64,000 bases of DNA from Corynebacterium sp. NML98-0116 (GCF_001767255.1 NZ_CP017639.1:2136719-2200718), one strand, 5' to 3'; shown: positions 16,444 to 27,632, counted from the stretch's first letter. Notes: generated from the letters alone by a model not told the origin. Made by a program: numbers and translations.

Positions 16444-16881
16444 ATGCTGCAACGCTTCGCACACGGCGTGGGCTACACCGCCTGGCTCATCAAAGAAATC
16501 TTCGCCTCCGGCTTCAGCGCGGCCGCGGCCGCGTTCAAACCCAACACTGGGCTGGACCCGATCATCATCTACTACCCGCTGCGCCTGACCACCGACTGGC
16601 AGATCTTCTGGTACTCCACCTCCATCACCGTCACCCCGGGCACCCTGTCCCTTGGACTGCGCTACCCCGCCCAGGAAGACGGCCCGATCGTGTTGCTGGT
16701 GCAGGCCGCGTTCGGCAGCGACCCTTTGGAGCAGATCGCTGGCCTCATCGACATGGAAGAGCGCATCAACCCGGCAGTCAAAGCCACCCCGTTGGACCCA
16801 GCAACCATCGGGTGGGACCCCTACGTGGACCTCGGCGACCCCGACGACCACACCCTGCCACCAGCGGAAAGGATGGACTAG
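16444..16881 (+). CDS. mnhE: Mrp antiporter subunit E
   Basis: A 145-residue protein with the MrpE pattern: N-terminal hydrophobic stretch, then a conserved middle with NTGLDPIIIYYPL and SITVTPGTLSLGL. An AGGAGG ribosome site lies at the end of mnhD. The N-terminal membrane part is weaker than usual because it begins MLQRFAHGVGYTAWLIKEI. It belongs to the same operon. Confidence 0.88.
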   Translation: MLQRFAHGVGYTAWLIKEIFASGFSAAAAAFKPNTGLDPIIIYYPLRLTTDWQIFWYSTSITVTPGTLSLGLRYPAQEDGPIVLLVQAAFGSDPLEQIAGLIDMEERINPAVKATPLDPATIGWDPYVDLGDPDDHTLPPAERMD

Positions 16882-16884
16882 AAC

Positions 16885-17151
16885 ATGTTTGAAATGATCC
16901 TCATGGGCTGCGTCATCGTCATGGCGCTCAGCCTGCTCGTCGGCCTCGCTGGTCTGATCCTGGTCAAGGACGAGCTTTCCCGCGCCGTCATGGCCGACCT
17001 CATTTTCTACGCCATGGTCACCATCTTCCTCGTCTGGTCCATCTGGACCCAGACCATGATCGGCTACGAAATCGCCATCCTCGCAGGCCTCGTCTGTGGC
17101 GTTATCCCGACCATCTCCATGGCCCGCATCATCACGAGAGGACGCCGCTAA
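16885..17151 (+). CDS. mnhF: Mrp antiporter subunit F
   Basis: An 88-residue protein with three membrane helices. It has the MrpF hallmark of an acidic residue in the second helix (VKDELSRAVMADLIFYAM). The last base of its stop codon is the first base of the mnhG start. Spacing to mnhE is three bases. Confidence 0.9.
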   Translation: MFEMILMGCVIVMALSLLVGLAGLILVKDELSRAVMADLIFYAMVTIFLVWSIWTQTMIGYEIAILAGLVCGVIPTISMARIITRGRR

Positions 17152-17495
17152 TGACCATCATCGAAATCATCGTCGCAGCGCTCGTCATCGTGGCCACCCT
17201 ACTGGTGGTCGCCACCGCGCTCCTGCAGCTGCGCGCCCCCGACGCACTAACCCGCGCGAACCTACTCGGCCCAACCGTCTGCCTGGCCTTTCCGATCCTG
17301 GTCGTTGCCAAGCTGATCTGGTCCTGGTCCACCACCGGCTTCGACCTCAATGACTTCCTCCGCGCCATCATCGCCATCGCCGGCGTATGGATCGTCGGCT
17401 CCGTCGGCTCCTTCATCATGGGCCGCACCCTCTACGGCGTGACCGTCTCCGATAAGCGCGACCGGCACCCGAACCGGCCGAACTACCGGATTTAG
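17151..17495 (+). CDS. mnhG: Mrp antiporter subunit G
   Basis: A 114-residue protein with three helices and the MrpG motif RAPDALTRANLLGPTVCLAF. It is the last gene of the operon. The C-terminal tail is short, basic and hydrophilic (DKRDRHPNRPNYRI). A convergent terminator lies 180 bp downstream. Confidence 0.9.
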   Translation: MTIIEIIVAALVIVATLLVVATALLQLRAPDALTRANLLGPTVCLAFPILVVAKLIWSWSTTGFDLNDFLRAIIAIAGVWIVGSVGSFIMGRTLYGVTVSDKRDRHPNRPNYRI

Positions 17496-17543
17496 GTCTG
17501 GTTTTGGGGTTTGCTGGCGCCCAAAACCATTCATAGCGTGGGC

Positions 17544-17620
17544 TTAAAGGAGTGCAATGCAGGTCGCGCATTTTCACCCGCCCGAGCCGATTTCCGGCGA
17601 CCAGCATCGCACTCCATTAA
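17544..17620. repeat. Long inverted repeat in the mnhG-katA spacer
   Basis: Two 24-bp arms (17544-17567 and 17597-17620) match at 21 of 24 positions, with a 29-bp loop. The arms start TTAAAGGAGTGC and end GCACTCCATTAA. The sequence is unrelated to IR1 or IR2. It lies in a 245-bp gap without a gene and could be a structured RNA or a relic of a mobile element. Confidence 0.6.
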
Positions 17621-17677
17621 CACCTCGACACGAACAAAACGCTCGGGGTGGCGCCGTGTCTGTACCCCACAAACACC

Positions 17678-17714
17678 AAACCCGCCGGGACGTCACCGTC
17701 CTGGCGGGTTTTTA
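17678..17714. terminator. Bidirectional terminator between mnhG and katA
   Basis: A hairpin with stem AAACCCGCCGGGACG and CGTCCTGGCGGGTTT, loop TCAC, followed by TT on the + side. It lies between the convergent mnhG and katA genes and can serve both. Confidence 0.8.
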
Positions 17715-17739
17715 GGTGTGAGCGTTCAGGGCTTAAGCG

Positions 17740-19299
17740 CTACTTCTGCTGCGCTGCGCGCTTAGCGGCGAAGGATTCGCGGACCTTGGTTTCCAGGTCA
17801 GCGTCGACCTTGCCCCAGTATTCGTAGACGCGCTCCTCGATCTCCTTGTTGGTGATCGCCATCATCTTGTTCGTGATGTTGTGCACGAAGCGTTCCTTGG
17901 CGGCGTCGTCGAAGACGTCGCGGTAGAGGGTGCCGGCTTGGCCGAAGTCGTCATCCTCAGCGTGCTTGACGTAGGCGGCGCGCACCAGGTCGGTGCCCTC
18001 CGGATCCGGGTTGACGTACAGGTTCTCGGCGAGGCCGAGGTCCTGGCCGCTGGCGGAGGTTTCGCCGTCGTCGAGGTAGCCGGCGCCCTTCTCGTAGGAG
18101 TTCGGGCTGTAGTTTGGTTCGTTCTCTTCGTTGAAGAAGTATGCCATGGAGCCGCGCTCTGCGTAGGTGTTCACCTCGTTGATCGGGCGGTTGACCGGCA
18201 GATCCTTGTAGTTGGCGCCGATGCGGTAGCGCTGCTGGTCAGCGTACGCAAAGACGCGGGCCTGAAGCATGCGGTCTGGGGACAGGCCGACACCTGGGAC
18301 CAAGTTGGCTGGGTCGAGTGCCAGCTGCTCGATCTGTGCGTGGAAGTTCTTCGGGTTGCGGTTGAGGACGAAGTAGCCGACGTCGATAAGCGGGTAGTCC
18401 TTCTGCGACCACGTCTTGGTGAGGTCGAACGGGTTGAAGCGGTAGTCTTTCGCTTCCTCGAACGGCATGATCTGGACCTTGACGTCCCAGATTGGGTAGT
18501 CCCCCTCCTTGATGGCATTGAAGAGGTCCTCGCGCTGGAAGTCCGGGTCCGTGCCGGCCTTCTCGGTGGCTTCTTCGTCGGTGAAGCATTCCCAGCCCTG
18601 GCGGGTCTTGAAGTGGTACTTGACCCAAACTGGGGTGCCTTCCTCGTTGATCCACTGGAAGGTGTGGGAGCCGAATCCGTCCTGGTGACGGGAGGTCTTC
18701 GGAGTGCCGCGGTCGCCGAGTAGGTAGGTCACCTGGTGGGCGGATTCAGGGGTGCGGGTCCAGAAGTCCCACTGCATCTCGTCATCGCGCAGGCCGGAGT
18801 TCGGCTGGCGCTTCTGGGAGTGGATGAAGTCCGGGAACTTGATGCCGTCGCGCAGGAAGAACGTCGGGGTGTTATTGCCGACAATGTCATAGTTGCCGTC
18901 TTCGGTGTAGAAGCGCAGTGCGAAACCGTGAACGTCACGCCAAGTGTCTGGGGAGCCTGCCTCACCAGCAACGGTGGAGAAGCGTGCAGCCATCGGGGTG
19001 ACGGTGCCAGGCTGGAAGAGCTTCGCCTTCGTGTACTTGGACACGTCCTCGGTGATGTGCAGCTCACCGAATGCTCCGTGGCCCTTCGCGTGTGGAATAC
19101 GTTCGGGGACATTCTCGCGGTTGAAGTGCGCAAGCTTCTCGATGAGGTGAATGTCATCCAGGACATTCGCGCCCTGACGGCCCTGCGTAACACTCACGTT
19201 TTCCGATGGGACGGGCTGGCCACTGAGCTGGGTGGTTTGACCCTTGCCCGCTGGACGTTCGCCGTTCGAAAGGATGTGGTCTACGTTCTTCTCTGCCAT
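17740..19299 (-). CDS. katA: Monofunctional haem catalase
   Basis: A 519-residue clade 3 type catalase that splits hydrogen peroxide into water and oxygen in the cytoplasm. The distal His is in RIPHAKGHGAFG (about residue 70), the distal Asn in NTPTFFLRD, and the haem-ligand Tyr in RVFAYADQQRYR. An AAGGAGG ribosome site lies eight bases before ATG. It is divergent from the sigC-type sigma gene with a spacer of about 95 bp that must hold both promoters. The same katA/sigC pair is known in Corynebacterium glutamicum. Confidence 0.95.
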   Translation of the reverse strand: MAEKNVDHILSNGERPAGKGQTTQLSGQPVPSENVSVTQGRQGANVLDDIHLIEKLAHFNRENVPERIPHAKGHGAFGELHITEDVSKYTKAKLFQPGTVTPMAARFSTVAGEAGSPDTWRDVHGFALRFYTEDGNYDIVGNNTPTFFLRDGIKFPDFIHSQKRQPNSGLRDDEMQWDFWTRTPESAHQVTYLLGDRGTPKTSRHQDGFGSHTFQWINEEGTPVWVKYHFKTRQGWECFTDEEATEKAGTDPDFQREDLFNAIKEGDYPIWDVKVQIMPFEEAKDYRFNPFDLTKTWSQKDYPLIDVGYFVLNRNPKNFHAQIEQLALDPANLVPGVGLSPDRMLQARVFAYADQQRYRIGANYKDLPVNRPINEVNTYAERGSMAYFFNEENEPNYSPNSYEKGAGYLDDGETSASGQDLGLAENLYVNPDPEGTDLVRAAYVKHAEDDDFGQAGTLYRDVFDDAAKERFVHNITNKMMAITNKEIEERVYEYWGKVDADLETKVRESFAAKRAAQQK

Positions 19300-19395
19300 T
19301 GTTAGGCCCTCCTTATTGTTAGGGTTCGATTTATACAGTACGCGAATATCAGAGTGGCATCAAGGGTTTTTCCAATACTGGTACCCTTTTTATTC

Positions 19396-19941
19396 GTGAA
19401 CAGCAGCGATAGCCAGTACGTCACCGACCTCGCCCTCCGGGCAGGTCGGGGCGACAAAGCTGCCCTCACCGACTTCATCGCCGCCACCCAGGACGACGTC
19501 TGGCGCCTCCTCGCCCACCTCGCAGGACACGACGCCGCCGACGACCTCACCCAAGAAACCTACCTGCGCGCCCTCGGCGCCCTCCCGCGCTTCGCCGGCC
19601 GCTCCACCGCCCGCACGTGGCTCCTCTCCATCGCGCGCCGCACCTGGATCGACTCCGTGCGCCACGACCGCAGTCGCCCGCGCGCCACCAACAGTGACTA
19701 CGACGACGTCGCCAACCAACAGCCCAGCACTGACGACCCCAACCTGTGGCCCGAAGTTATCGACGCCCACAACCTCCTCAACGAACTCGCCCCCGACAGG
19801 CGCGAAGCCATCGTCCTCACGCAAGTGCTCGGTTACAGCTACGAGGAAGCCGCCAAAATCGCTGGCGTGCGCATCGGGACCATCCGCTCCCGCGTCGCCC
19901 GCGCACGAAAAGACATCATGCGACTTACGGAACAGACCTAG
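19396..19941 (+). CDS. sigC: ECF-family RNA polymerase sigma factor, SigC type
   Basis: A 181-residue sigma-70 family protein with region 2 (DDLTQETYLRALGALPRF near residues 46-65) and region 4 (EAIVLTQVLGYSYEEAAKIAGV). An upstream in-frame Met at 19354 exists, but GTG at 19396 is preferred because the extra 14 residues look like untranslated promoter sequence. No anti-sigma gene is next to it. In C. glutamicum the sigC next to katA controls respiratory-chain genes when electron transfer is impaired. Assignment by position and family is an inference. Confidence 0.82.
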   Translation: MNSSDSQYVTDLALRAGRGDKAALTDFIAATQDDVWRLLAHLAGHDAADDLTQETYLRALGALPRFAGRSTARTWLLSIARRTWIDSVRHDRSRPRATNSDYDDVANQQPSTDDPNLWPEVIDAHNLLNELAPDRREAIVLTQVLGYSYEEAAKIAGVRIGTIRSRVARARKDIMRLTEQT

Positions 19942-20094
19942 CTCATTACCCCCTTTTCGTTTATTGCACAGCAGGCCCTCGAAGACCTTGACATCGCGCT
20001 TTCACAACCCCACTCGAGCAGCGTCGACATTGTCGTCGATGGGTCCCAGCAGCCGATACGCATTCCACGATCCGCTGCCTCTGCACTACGCGAA

Positions 20095-20331
20095 GTGCTC
20101 GCCAACGAGGCGGAGGGCAGGCCGGTTGAAATTGTTCCGGCACAAAAAGAGCTCACCACCCAGCAGGCGGCGGACCTCCTCCACGTGTCCAGACCTCACG
20201 TCGTGAAGCTCATCGACACCGGCCAATTAGCCGGCCACAAAGTCGGGGCGCACCGGCGCCTCTACGCCGACGACGTCTTCGCATTCAAACGCAAAAGGGA
20301 CGCAGCGCAGCGCGCCAACACGGACGAATGA
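20095..20331 (+). CDS. Excisionase-type helix-turn-helix DNA-binding protein, start uncertain
   Basis: From GTG 20095 the product has 78 residues. It contains an MerR/excisionase-like winged HTH: ELTTQQAADLLHVSRPHVVK, then a short wing and RRLYADDVFAFKRKR. The same frame stays open upstream to the sigC stop at 19941 and encodes about 50 residues with a plausible family N-terminus (ALEDLDIALSQPHSSSVDIV), but without ATG, GTG or TTG. The real protein may therefore begin near 19945 at a rare ATT codon, by coupling to sigC, or may be truncated. Relatives are often called antitoxin or excisionase-family proteins. No toxin or integrase is nearby. Confidence 0.65.
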   Translation: MLANEAEGRPVEIVPAQKELTTQQAADLLHVSRPHVVKLIDTGQLAGHKVGAHRRLYADDVFAFKRKRDAAQRANTDE

Positions 20332-20403
20332 TCCACCTGGAACCAAACCAAAAAGGTTCCGAATTCACCGACCAGGCCCAACCCATCAACTACACTGCCT
20401 TTT

Positions 20404-21678
20404 ATGATTCGAAACGCAATAGCGATCTCCTTTGCCTTCATCGGCATCGTTGTCGGCGCCGGGTTTGCGTCCGGGCAGGAAGCGATGCAGTACTTTGTAG
20501 CCTTCGGCACGCAAGGCATTTGGGGAGCACTCTTGAGCTCGGCCCTGATGCTGGTCGGCGGTATCTCCATCCTCCAGCTTGGCTCCTACTTCCAGGCGAC
20601 TGAACACATGGAAGTGCTCGGTAACATCACTGGCAAGGTCATGGGCTGGGTTCTGGACATCTCGACCATCATCACGCTGTTCTCCATCGGGTTCATCATG
20701 TTCGCAGGTGCGGGCGCCAACCTGAACCAGCAGTTCGGTATCCCGGTCTGGATCGGTGCGGTCATCATGCTGGCAATGGTGCTCGGCGTTGGCATGCTGG
20801 ACGTCAATAAGGTGACCAGTGCAATCGGCATCCTCACCCCATTCCTCCTGATCTTCGTGATCGGCGGCTGCACCTGGACCATCGTCAACGCGCAGCCAGA
20901 CTGGGATAGCATCAACATCGCAGCCCAGGACGTCGCAACCGAGCTGCCAAACTGGTGGATCGCCGCACTGAACTACACCGGCCTGAACTTCATCTGCGTT
21001 GTGTCCATGGCGGTCGTCATCGGCGGCAACTACCTCGACCCGCGCGAAACCGGCCTCGGCGGCCTCTTCGGCGGCATTGCCTACCTCGCGATGCTGCTCC
21101 TGCTCGGCATGGGCCTCATGGTCAGCATCAGCGACGTCAACGGCCACGACATGCCGATGCTCACCCTCATCAACAACATCAACCCAACACTCGGCCTCAT
21201 CATGACGTTCGTGATCTTCGGCATGATTTTCGCCACCTCGTTGGGCATGTTCTACGCCCTGGGCAAGCGCCTGGCGCGCGGTCGCCAGCAGAAGTTCCGC
21301 GTCATCTACATCTCCGCGTGCCTGATCGGGTTCGTCCTATCTTTCGTCGGCTTCAAGGACCTCATCTCGTTCGTCTACCCGATCCTGGGCTACCTGGGCC
21401 TGGTACTCATCGTCGTGGTCACATCAGCCCGCATCCGCGGCTCGGAAACCCTGCGCCACGAAGGCAGCCTGCGACGCCGCGCCCTCGAGCTCATGAAGGA
21501 CAAACTCGATCCGCGCGTGAAGTTCACCCGCCACGACCAGCGCGAGCTGGACAAGATTACCGAGAAGTCCGTCATGGAAAATAAGGACTTCAAGGAAGCC
21601 ATGATCGAAGAGGCCGAGCAGGCCCTCGAAGCGGAAGAAGTCCTCGAGACGGAAGAGGCTGAGAGCCAGGCTAAATAA
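20404..21678 (+). CDS. YkvI-like membrane transporter of the APC superfamily
   Basis: A 424-residue protein with ten or eleven membrane helices. The first helix carries FAFIGIVVGAGFASGQEAMQYF, the signature of the YkvI family, where the unwound glycine-rich helix is the substrate site. The last 70 residues are a charged cytoplasmic helical tail rich in Glu (EEAEQALEAEEVLETEEAE). The substrate is unknown. It is followed at once by a terminator built from an IR2-like half-repeat pair. Confidence 0.8.
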   Translation: MIRNAIAISFAFIGIVVGAGFASGQEAMQYFVAFGTQGIWGALLSSALMLVGGISILQLGSYFQATEHMEVLGNITGKVMGWVLDISTIITLFSIGFIMFAGAGANLNQQFGIPVWIGAVIMLAMVLGVGMLDVNKVTSAIGILTPFLLIFVIGGCTWTIVNAQPDWDSINIAAQDVATELPNWWIAALNYTGLNFICVVSMAVVIGGNYLDPRETGLGGLFGGIAYLAMLLLLGMGLMVSISDVNGHDMPMLTLINNINPTLGLIMTFVIFGMIFATSLGMFYALGKRLARGRQQKFRVIYISACLIGFVLSFVGFKDLISFVYPILGYLGLVLIVVVTSARIRGSETLRHEGSLRRRALELMKDKLDPRVKFTRHDQRELDKITEKSVMENKDFKEAMIEEAEQALEAEEVLETEEAESQAK

Positions 21679-21690
21679 TCCTGCCCAGCC

Positions 21691-21731
21691 AAGTGCCAAG
21701 GGACGCAAGATGCGTGCTTTGGCACTTTTTC
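21691..21731 (+). terminator. Terminator of the YkvI-like gene made from an IR2-like repeat
   Basis: AAGTGCCAA and TTGGCACTT form the stem and a run of T follows (21726-21730). Inside the left arm stands GGGACGCA, so this short hairpin is a collapsed IR2 copy (normal arm AGTGCCAAAGGACGCA) that works as an intrinsic terminator. Confidence 0.75.
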
Positions 21732-21751
21732 TTTGGCTCATACAAGGGTGA

Positions 21752-21831
21752 GCGCACCAGATTCCTGTTTTTCGGAGAGGAGTCGGAACGTTTCCCCAGG
21801 TCGTAGGCAGTACTTGATGGAATGTGGTGTC
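21752..21831. repeat. IR1 palindromic element, copy B1
   Basis: An 80-bp element with arms GCGCACCAGATTCC and GGAATGTGGTGTC and loop core CGTTTCCCCAGGTCG. It is the first IR1 of cluster B (21.69-22.03 kb). Confidence 0.78.
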
Positions 21832-21846
21832 CCCACCACCCGGTCC

Positions 21847-21926
21847 GACACCAAATTCCCGCTTTCAGGAGCAGCCCTGAGCGTTTCCCCAGGTCGTTGA
21901 TTCTGCATGGGCGAATTTGGTGTGCA
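21847..21926. repeat. IR1 palindromic element, copy B2
   Basis: An 80-bp element with left arm GACACCAAATTCCC, right arm GAATTTGGTGTGC and loop core GCGTTTCCCCAGGTCG. It is 15 bp from B1. Confidence 0.78.
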
Positions 21927-21939
21927 CCCAGAGAGGCCT

Positions 21940-22030
21940 AGTGCCAAAGGACGCAACCGGTTTTGGTGCAGCCATTCAACACTGCAGGTCAGCAATGTGC
22001 TAGATGTTTTCCGGTGCGTCCATTGGCACT
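21940..22030. repeat. IR2 palindromic element, copy B3
   Basis: A 91-bp element, the same length as A3. Arms AGTGCCAAAGGACGCA and TGCGTCCATTGGCACT (one mismatch); loop contains CTGCAGGTCAG. It is preceded by IR1 copies in the same order as in cluster A. Confidence 0.8.
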
Positions 22031-22129
22031 GGCTACCTAGCAACCACACCTCAAACCCAGGATCCAAGAAAGTATTGGGGCATTTCCCCTAGTCACGGAC
22101 CGGCCTGCCCCAAAAGCCGAAGCAGAAAA

Positions 22130-22164
22130 GCGGTCCCGCCAGGGAACAAACCCCAGGGGACCGC
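22130..22164 (-). terminator. Terminator after asd
   Basis: The stem GCGGTCCC (22130-22137) pairs with GGGACCGC (22157-22164), and a T-rich stretch follows on the minus strand (CTTTTC). It is about 40 bp past the asd stop. Confidence 0.6.
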
Positions 22165-22190
22165 CCTCAAGCGCCCTCAAGCGCCCTCAA
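22161..22190. repeat. Triple decamer tandem repeat
   Basis: Three tandem copies of a decamer (first copy CCGCCCTCAA, then GCGCCCTCAA twice) lie between the asd stop codon and its terminator hairpin. Too short to assign a function. Confidence 0.7.
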
Positions 22191-22202
22191 GAAGCCAGAA
22201 AG

Positions 22203-23252
<1,050 letters not shown>

Positions 23253-23771
23253 TTAGCGTCCGGTGCCAGCGTAGACGATGGCTGGTTCGTCGCCGCCGAG
23301 TTCGAACTTGTCGTGGATAGCGCGGGTGGCTTCCTCGAGGTCGATTTCGCGCACCACGGCGGTGATGCGGATTTCGGAGGTGGTGATCATGTCGATGTTC
23401 ACGCCGGCGTCGCGAAGTGCTTCGGTGAAGTCGGCGGTGACGCCCGGGTGGGTCTTCATGCCTGCACCGATGAGGGACACCTTGCCGATCTGGTCGTTGT
23501 AGGTGATGTTGTCCCAGCCTTCTTTCGCCTGGAGGGCCTTGAGCAGTTCCATGGCGCGGGGGCCGTCGGCAATTGGGAGGGTGAAGGTGATGTCGGTGGT
23601 CAGGTTGTGGAGGCTGGAGATGTTCTGCAGCACCATGTCGATGTTGATCTCATTGTCGGCGAGGACGCGGAACACCTTGGCGGCCTCCCCTGGCAGGTCC
23701 TTGACGCCGAGGATGGTGATTTTCGCTTCGGAGGCGTCGGTGGCAACGCCGGACAGTACTGCTTCTTCCAT
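23253..23771 (-). other. lysC: Internal translation start for the aspartokinase beta subunit
   Basis: An in-frame ATG at 23771 (codon 250 of lysC) is preceded by GGAGGATATCCCC, a strong ribosome site at normal distance. Starting there gives exactly 172 residues beginning MEEAVLSGV, matching the known beta subunit of C. glutamicum aspartokinase. It comprises the ACT domains, and the active enzyme is an alpha2beta2 complex. The start is seen; use in this organism is inferred. Confidence 0.85.
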
Positions 23772-24518
23772 GGGGATATCCTCCAATGCTCCGGCGACGA
23801 GGGTGCCGGGATCGTTGCTGTATGACGAACGCACCCGCATGGGTACGTTGAATGCGCGCGCATATTCCACACTGCGCAGCACAAGGATTTTCGAGCCGGA
23901 CGCGGCGAGCTCAAGCATCTCTTCGAAGCAGAGCTTGTCGAGTTTGCGGGCATCGTGGACGATGCGTGGGTCGGCGGTGTAGACGCCGTCGACGTCCGAG
24001 TAAATTTCGCACTCGTCGGCGCCGAGGGCGGCGGCGAGGGCGACGGCGGTGGTGTCGGACCCGCCGCGGCCGAGGGTGGTGACGTCCTTGGTGTCACGGT
24101 TGACGCCCTGGAAGCCGGCGACGATGGCGATGCGGCCGGCGTCGATAGCTTCTTGGACGCGGCCCGGCGTCACCTCAATAATGCGGGCGTTGCCGTGGCG
24201 CTCGGTGGTGATGACGCCCGCCTGCGAGCCGGTGAAGGACTGCACATCAGCGCCGAAGGATGCGACCGCCATCGCGACCAGCGAGTTCGAGATGCGCTCG
24301 CCTGCGGTGAGCAGCATGTCCATCTCGCGGGCTGGCGGCGTTGGGTTGACGCGGGCGGCGAGGTCCAGCAGCTCGTCGGTGGTGTCGCCCATTGCGGAAC
24401 ACACCACCACGACATCGTGCCCCTGCTTCTTAGTGGCAACGATGCGTTCAGCAACCGCGCGTATGCGGTCGGCGCTTTCGAGGGACGAGCCCCCGTATTT
24501 CTGCACGATCAATGCCAT
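23253..24518 (-). CDS. lysC: Aspartokinase, alpha subunit
   Basis: 421 residues, the same length as the C. glutamicum alpha subunit. The ATG at 24518 was chosen because it opens on the conserved [12 protein letters not shown] and follows GGAAGG. A kinase domain (about 1-240) precedes two ACT domains that bind lysine and threonine. The residues where C. glutamicum feedback-resistant mutants are known (Ala279, Ser301, Thr308, Thr311) are the wild-type ones here, so the enzyme should be feedback-inhibited. The region 303-306 differs from C. glutamicum (LHNL instead of VEDG). It catalyses the first step of the aspartate pathway. Confidence 0.95.
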   Translation of the reverse strand: MALIVQKYGGSSLESADRIRAVAERIVATKKQGHDVVVVCSAMGDTTDELLDLAARVNPTPPAREMDMLLTAGERISNSLVAMAVASFGADVQSFTGSQAGVITTERHGNARIIEVTPGRVQEAIDAGRIAIVAGFQGVNRDTKDVTTLGRGGSDTTAVALAAALGADECEIYSDVDGVYTADPRIVHDARKLDKLCFEEMLELAASGSKILVLRSVEYARAFNVPMRVRSSYSNDPGTLVAGALEDIPMEEAVLSGVATDASEAKITILGVKDLPGEAAKVFRVLADNEINIDMVLQNISSLHNLTTDITFTLPIADGPRAMELLKALQAKEGWDNITYNDQIGKVSLIGAGMKTHPGVTADFTEALRDAGVNIDMITTSEIRITAVVREIDLEEATRAIHDKFELGGDEPAIVYAGTGR

Positions 24519-24633
24519 GGTAGAACCTTCCATCGGTGTAAAAACTGTCGCGTGAAAATCCGCACTATAAGAATAGCGTCCCAAAAACGACTATGGGGCG
24601 ACATGGCACAGAAAATTAGTATTATCGTTGACC

Positions 24634-25491
24634 ATGCAGAACGACTTCCTTGCGATTAGCTTTGCGCTCACGTCTGCGCTGCTCATCGCGGTGGGGACGG
24701 TGTGGCGCCACCGCATCTTGCGCGCCGGCCGCTCCACAACGGAGGTCAATCCCTCACCGCTTTCTTCTTTGCGACGCCCCGCCTGGTGGGCATCGCTCGC
24801 CCTTGCGCTGGCCGCGTACGGATTTCAGGCGCTGGCGCTGGCGTTCGGATCCCTGCTGGTAGTCCAGCCGATTCTGGTGCTGTCACTGATGTTCACGCTG
24901 CTACTTTCGGCGCGCGTGGAGCACCGCACAATGTCGCCGCAGGGCACGGCGTGGGCGACGCTGCTGACCATTTTCGTTGCGGTGGTGATCCTGGTGGGCC
25001 GCCCGGTGCCGGGCACCGCCCCGCCGGGAATGGTCGGCTGGGTGCTGGCAATCGGGGTTGGGCTGGCCTGGATGGTCGGGACGGTCGCGTTCGCCCGCAC
25101 CCGTGGCGCCGCTACGCAGGCGCTGGCCTACGGCATCCTGTGCGGCGCGATCTTCGGCTACCTGGCGGTGTTTTCCAAGGTGGCTGTGGACGCCTACGTA
25201 CACGGCGGAGTCGTTGGACTTGTGGAGTCGTGGCAGTTCTGGGCCATGCTGGCCTGCGCGGTGCTGGGCACGGCAGTGCAGCAGTTCGCGTTCGGCGCCA
25301 GCAAGCTGGCCACCACGCTGCCGGCCATGAAGGTTGTTGAGCCGCTGGTTGCACTCACCTTGGGCATCGTGCTGCTTGGGGAGAACTTCGCCGTGTCCAG
25401 TGTTGGGGGTTGGGTAGCGATGGTGGCGTCGATAATTATGATGCTGGCCAGCGCGGCGATGCTCACACGGGTCAGTATTCAAGTGGGATAG
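24634..25491 (+). CDS. DMT-family (EamA-like) membrane transporter
   Basis: A 285-residue protein with nine or ten hydrophobic helices and the duplicated fold of drug/metabolite transporters (AFGSLLVVQPILVLSLMFTL and ATTLPAMKVVEPLVALTLG). ATG at 24634 was taken; an in-frame TTG lies six bases upstream. It is divergent from lysC and upstream of leuA, the place of an orthologue in C. glutamicum. The substrate is unknown. Confidence 0.78.
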   Translation: MQNDFLAISFALTSALLIAVGTVWRHRILRAGRSTTEVNPSPLSSLRRPAWWASLALALAAYGFQALALAFGSLLVVQPILVLSLMFTLLLSARVEHRTMSPQGTAWATLLTIFVAVVILVGRPVPGTAPPGMVGWVLAIGVGLAWMVGTVAFARTRGAATQALAYGILCGAIFGYLAVFSKVAVDAYVHGGVVGLVESWQFWAMLACAVLGTAVQQFAFGASKLATTLPAMKVVEPLVALTLGIVLLGENFAVSSVGGWVAMVASIIMMLASAAMLTRVSIQVG

Positions 25492-25503
25492 GCCCAAACC
25501 GTG

Positions 25504-25509
25504 TATGCT
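25504..25509 (+). promoter_or_regulatory. Probable -10 box of leuA leader transcript
   Basis: TATGCT stands eight bases before the leader-peptide ATG at 25517. A normal -10 to start-site distance puts transcription initiation at or next to the ATG, so the leader peptide would be translated from a leaderless RNA. Confidence 0.6.
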
Positions 25510-25516
25510 TTGGCGC

Positions 25517-25573
25517 ATGTCACATCAGCTGCTGCTCCTAATCTGCCGCGGCGGGATACAGGCCTCGTTGTAA
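25517..25573 (+). CDS. leuL: Leucine leader peptide of leuA
   Basis: An 18-residue open frame, MSHQLLLLICRGGIQASL, with four consecutive leucine codons (CTG CTG CTC CTA) at positions 5-8. It ends 70 bases before leuA. Ribosome stalling at the leucine run when charged tRNA-Leu is scarce would change folding of the downstream RNA. Similar leader peptides precede leuA in other actinobacteria. No ribosome site is seen, which fits leaderless initiation. Confidence 0.8.
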   Translation: MSHQLLLLICRGGIQASL

Positions 25574-25575
25574 CA

Positions 25576-25613
25576 CGGCCGGCGCCCGTCGCGGAGTTTG
25601 CGCACGCCGACCG
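25576..25613 (+). promoter_or_regulatory. Attenuator-type hairpin before leuA
   Basis: CGGCCGGCG (25576-25584) can pair with CGCCGACCG (25605-25613), with one mismatch, right after the leader stop codon. There is no U-tract, so either a Rho-type or a translation-level switch is as likely as an intrinsic terminator. The leuA ribosome site (AAGGAG) is 16 bases further. Confidence 0.5.
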
Positions 25614-25616
25614 TGA

Positions 25617-27404
<1,788 letters not shown>

Positions 27405-27407
27405 CAC

Positions 27408-27425
27408 CACCCCCGTCAGGGGGGT
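27408..27425 (+). terminator. Short GC hairpin after leuA
   Basis: ACCCCC and GGGGGT enclose a GTCA loop just after the leuA stop. There is only a weak T-run (TCGTTCT), so it may be a weak terminator. The rest of the leuA-27633 spacer is covered by the promoter entry. Confidence 0.45.
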
Positions 27426-27572
27426 CGTTCTGCCTGGCGGACTGAGATGCGAGTGATAAAGCGCGCTCGCTTCTCTTACGCCTCTCTCAGCGTATAAGAA
27501 TCCGCGCTGCGTACGACCGTGACGTGTCACACGCCTCCACAGGTCGACATGCGTTTACCCAGGTGCGCGCCT

Positions 27573-27578
27573 TATACT
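27573..27578 (+). promoter_or_regulatory. Probable -10 box upstream of the membrane protein at 27633
   Basis: TATACT lies 54 bases before the chosen ATG. It suggests that the downstream set of genes, from the unknown membrane protein to gatD, has its own promoter. No clear -35 box is seen. Confidence 0.4.
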
Positions 27579-27632
27579 CATTGCTCGGAGATTTATCTAC
27601 TGGCGAGGCAGCACCGGGTAAGGCAGGGCGAA

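Noticed and set aside
19354..19396. Upstream ATG as sigC start
   Set aside because: The added residues (MASRVFPILVPFLF) lie in the probable promoter and do not resemble the start of ECF factors.
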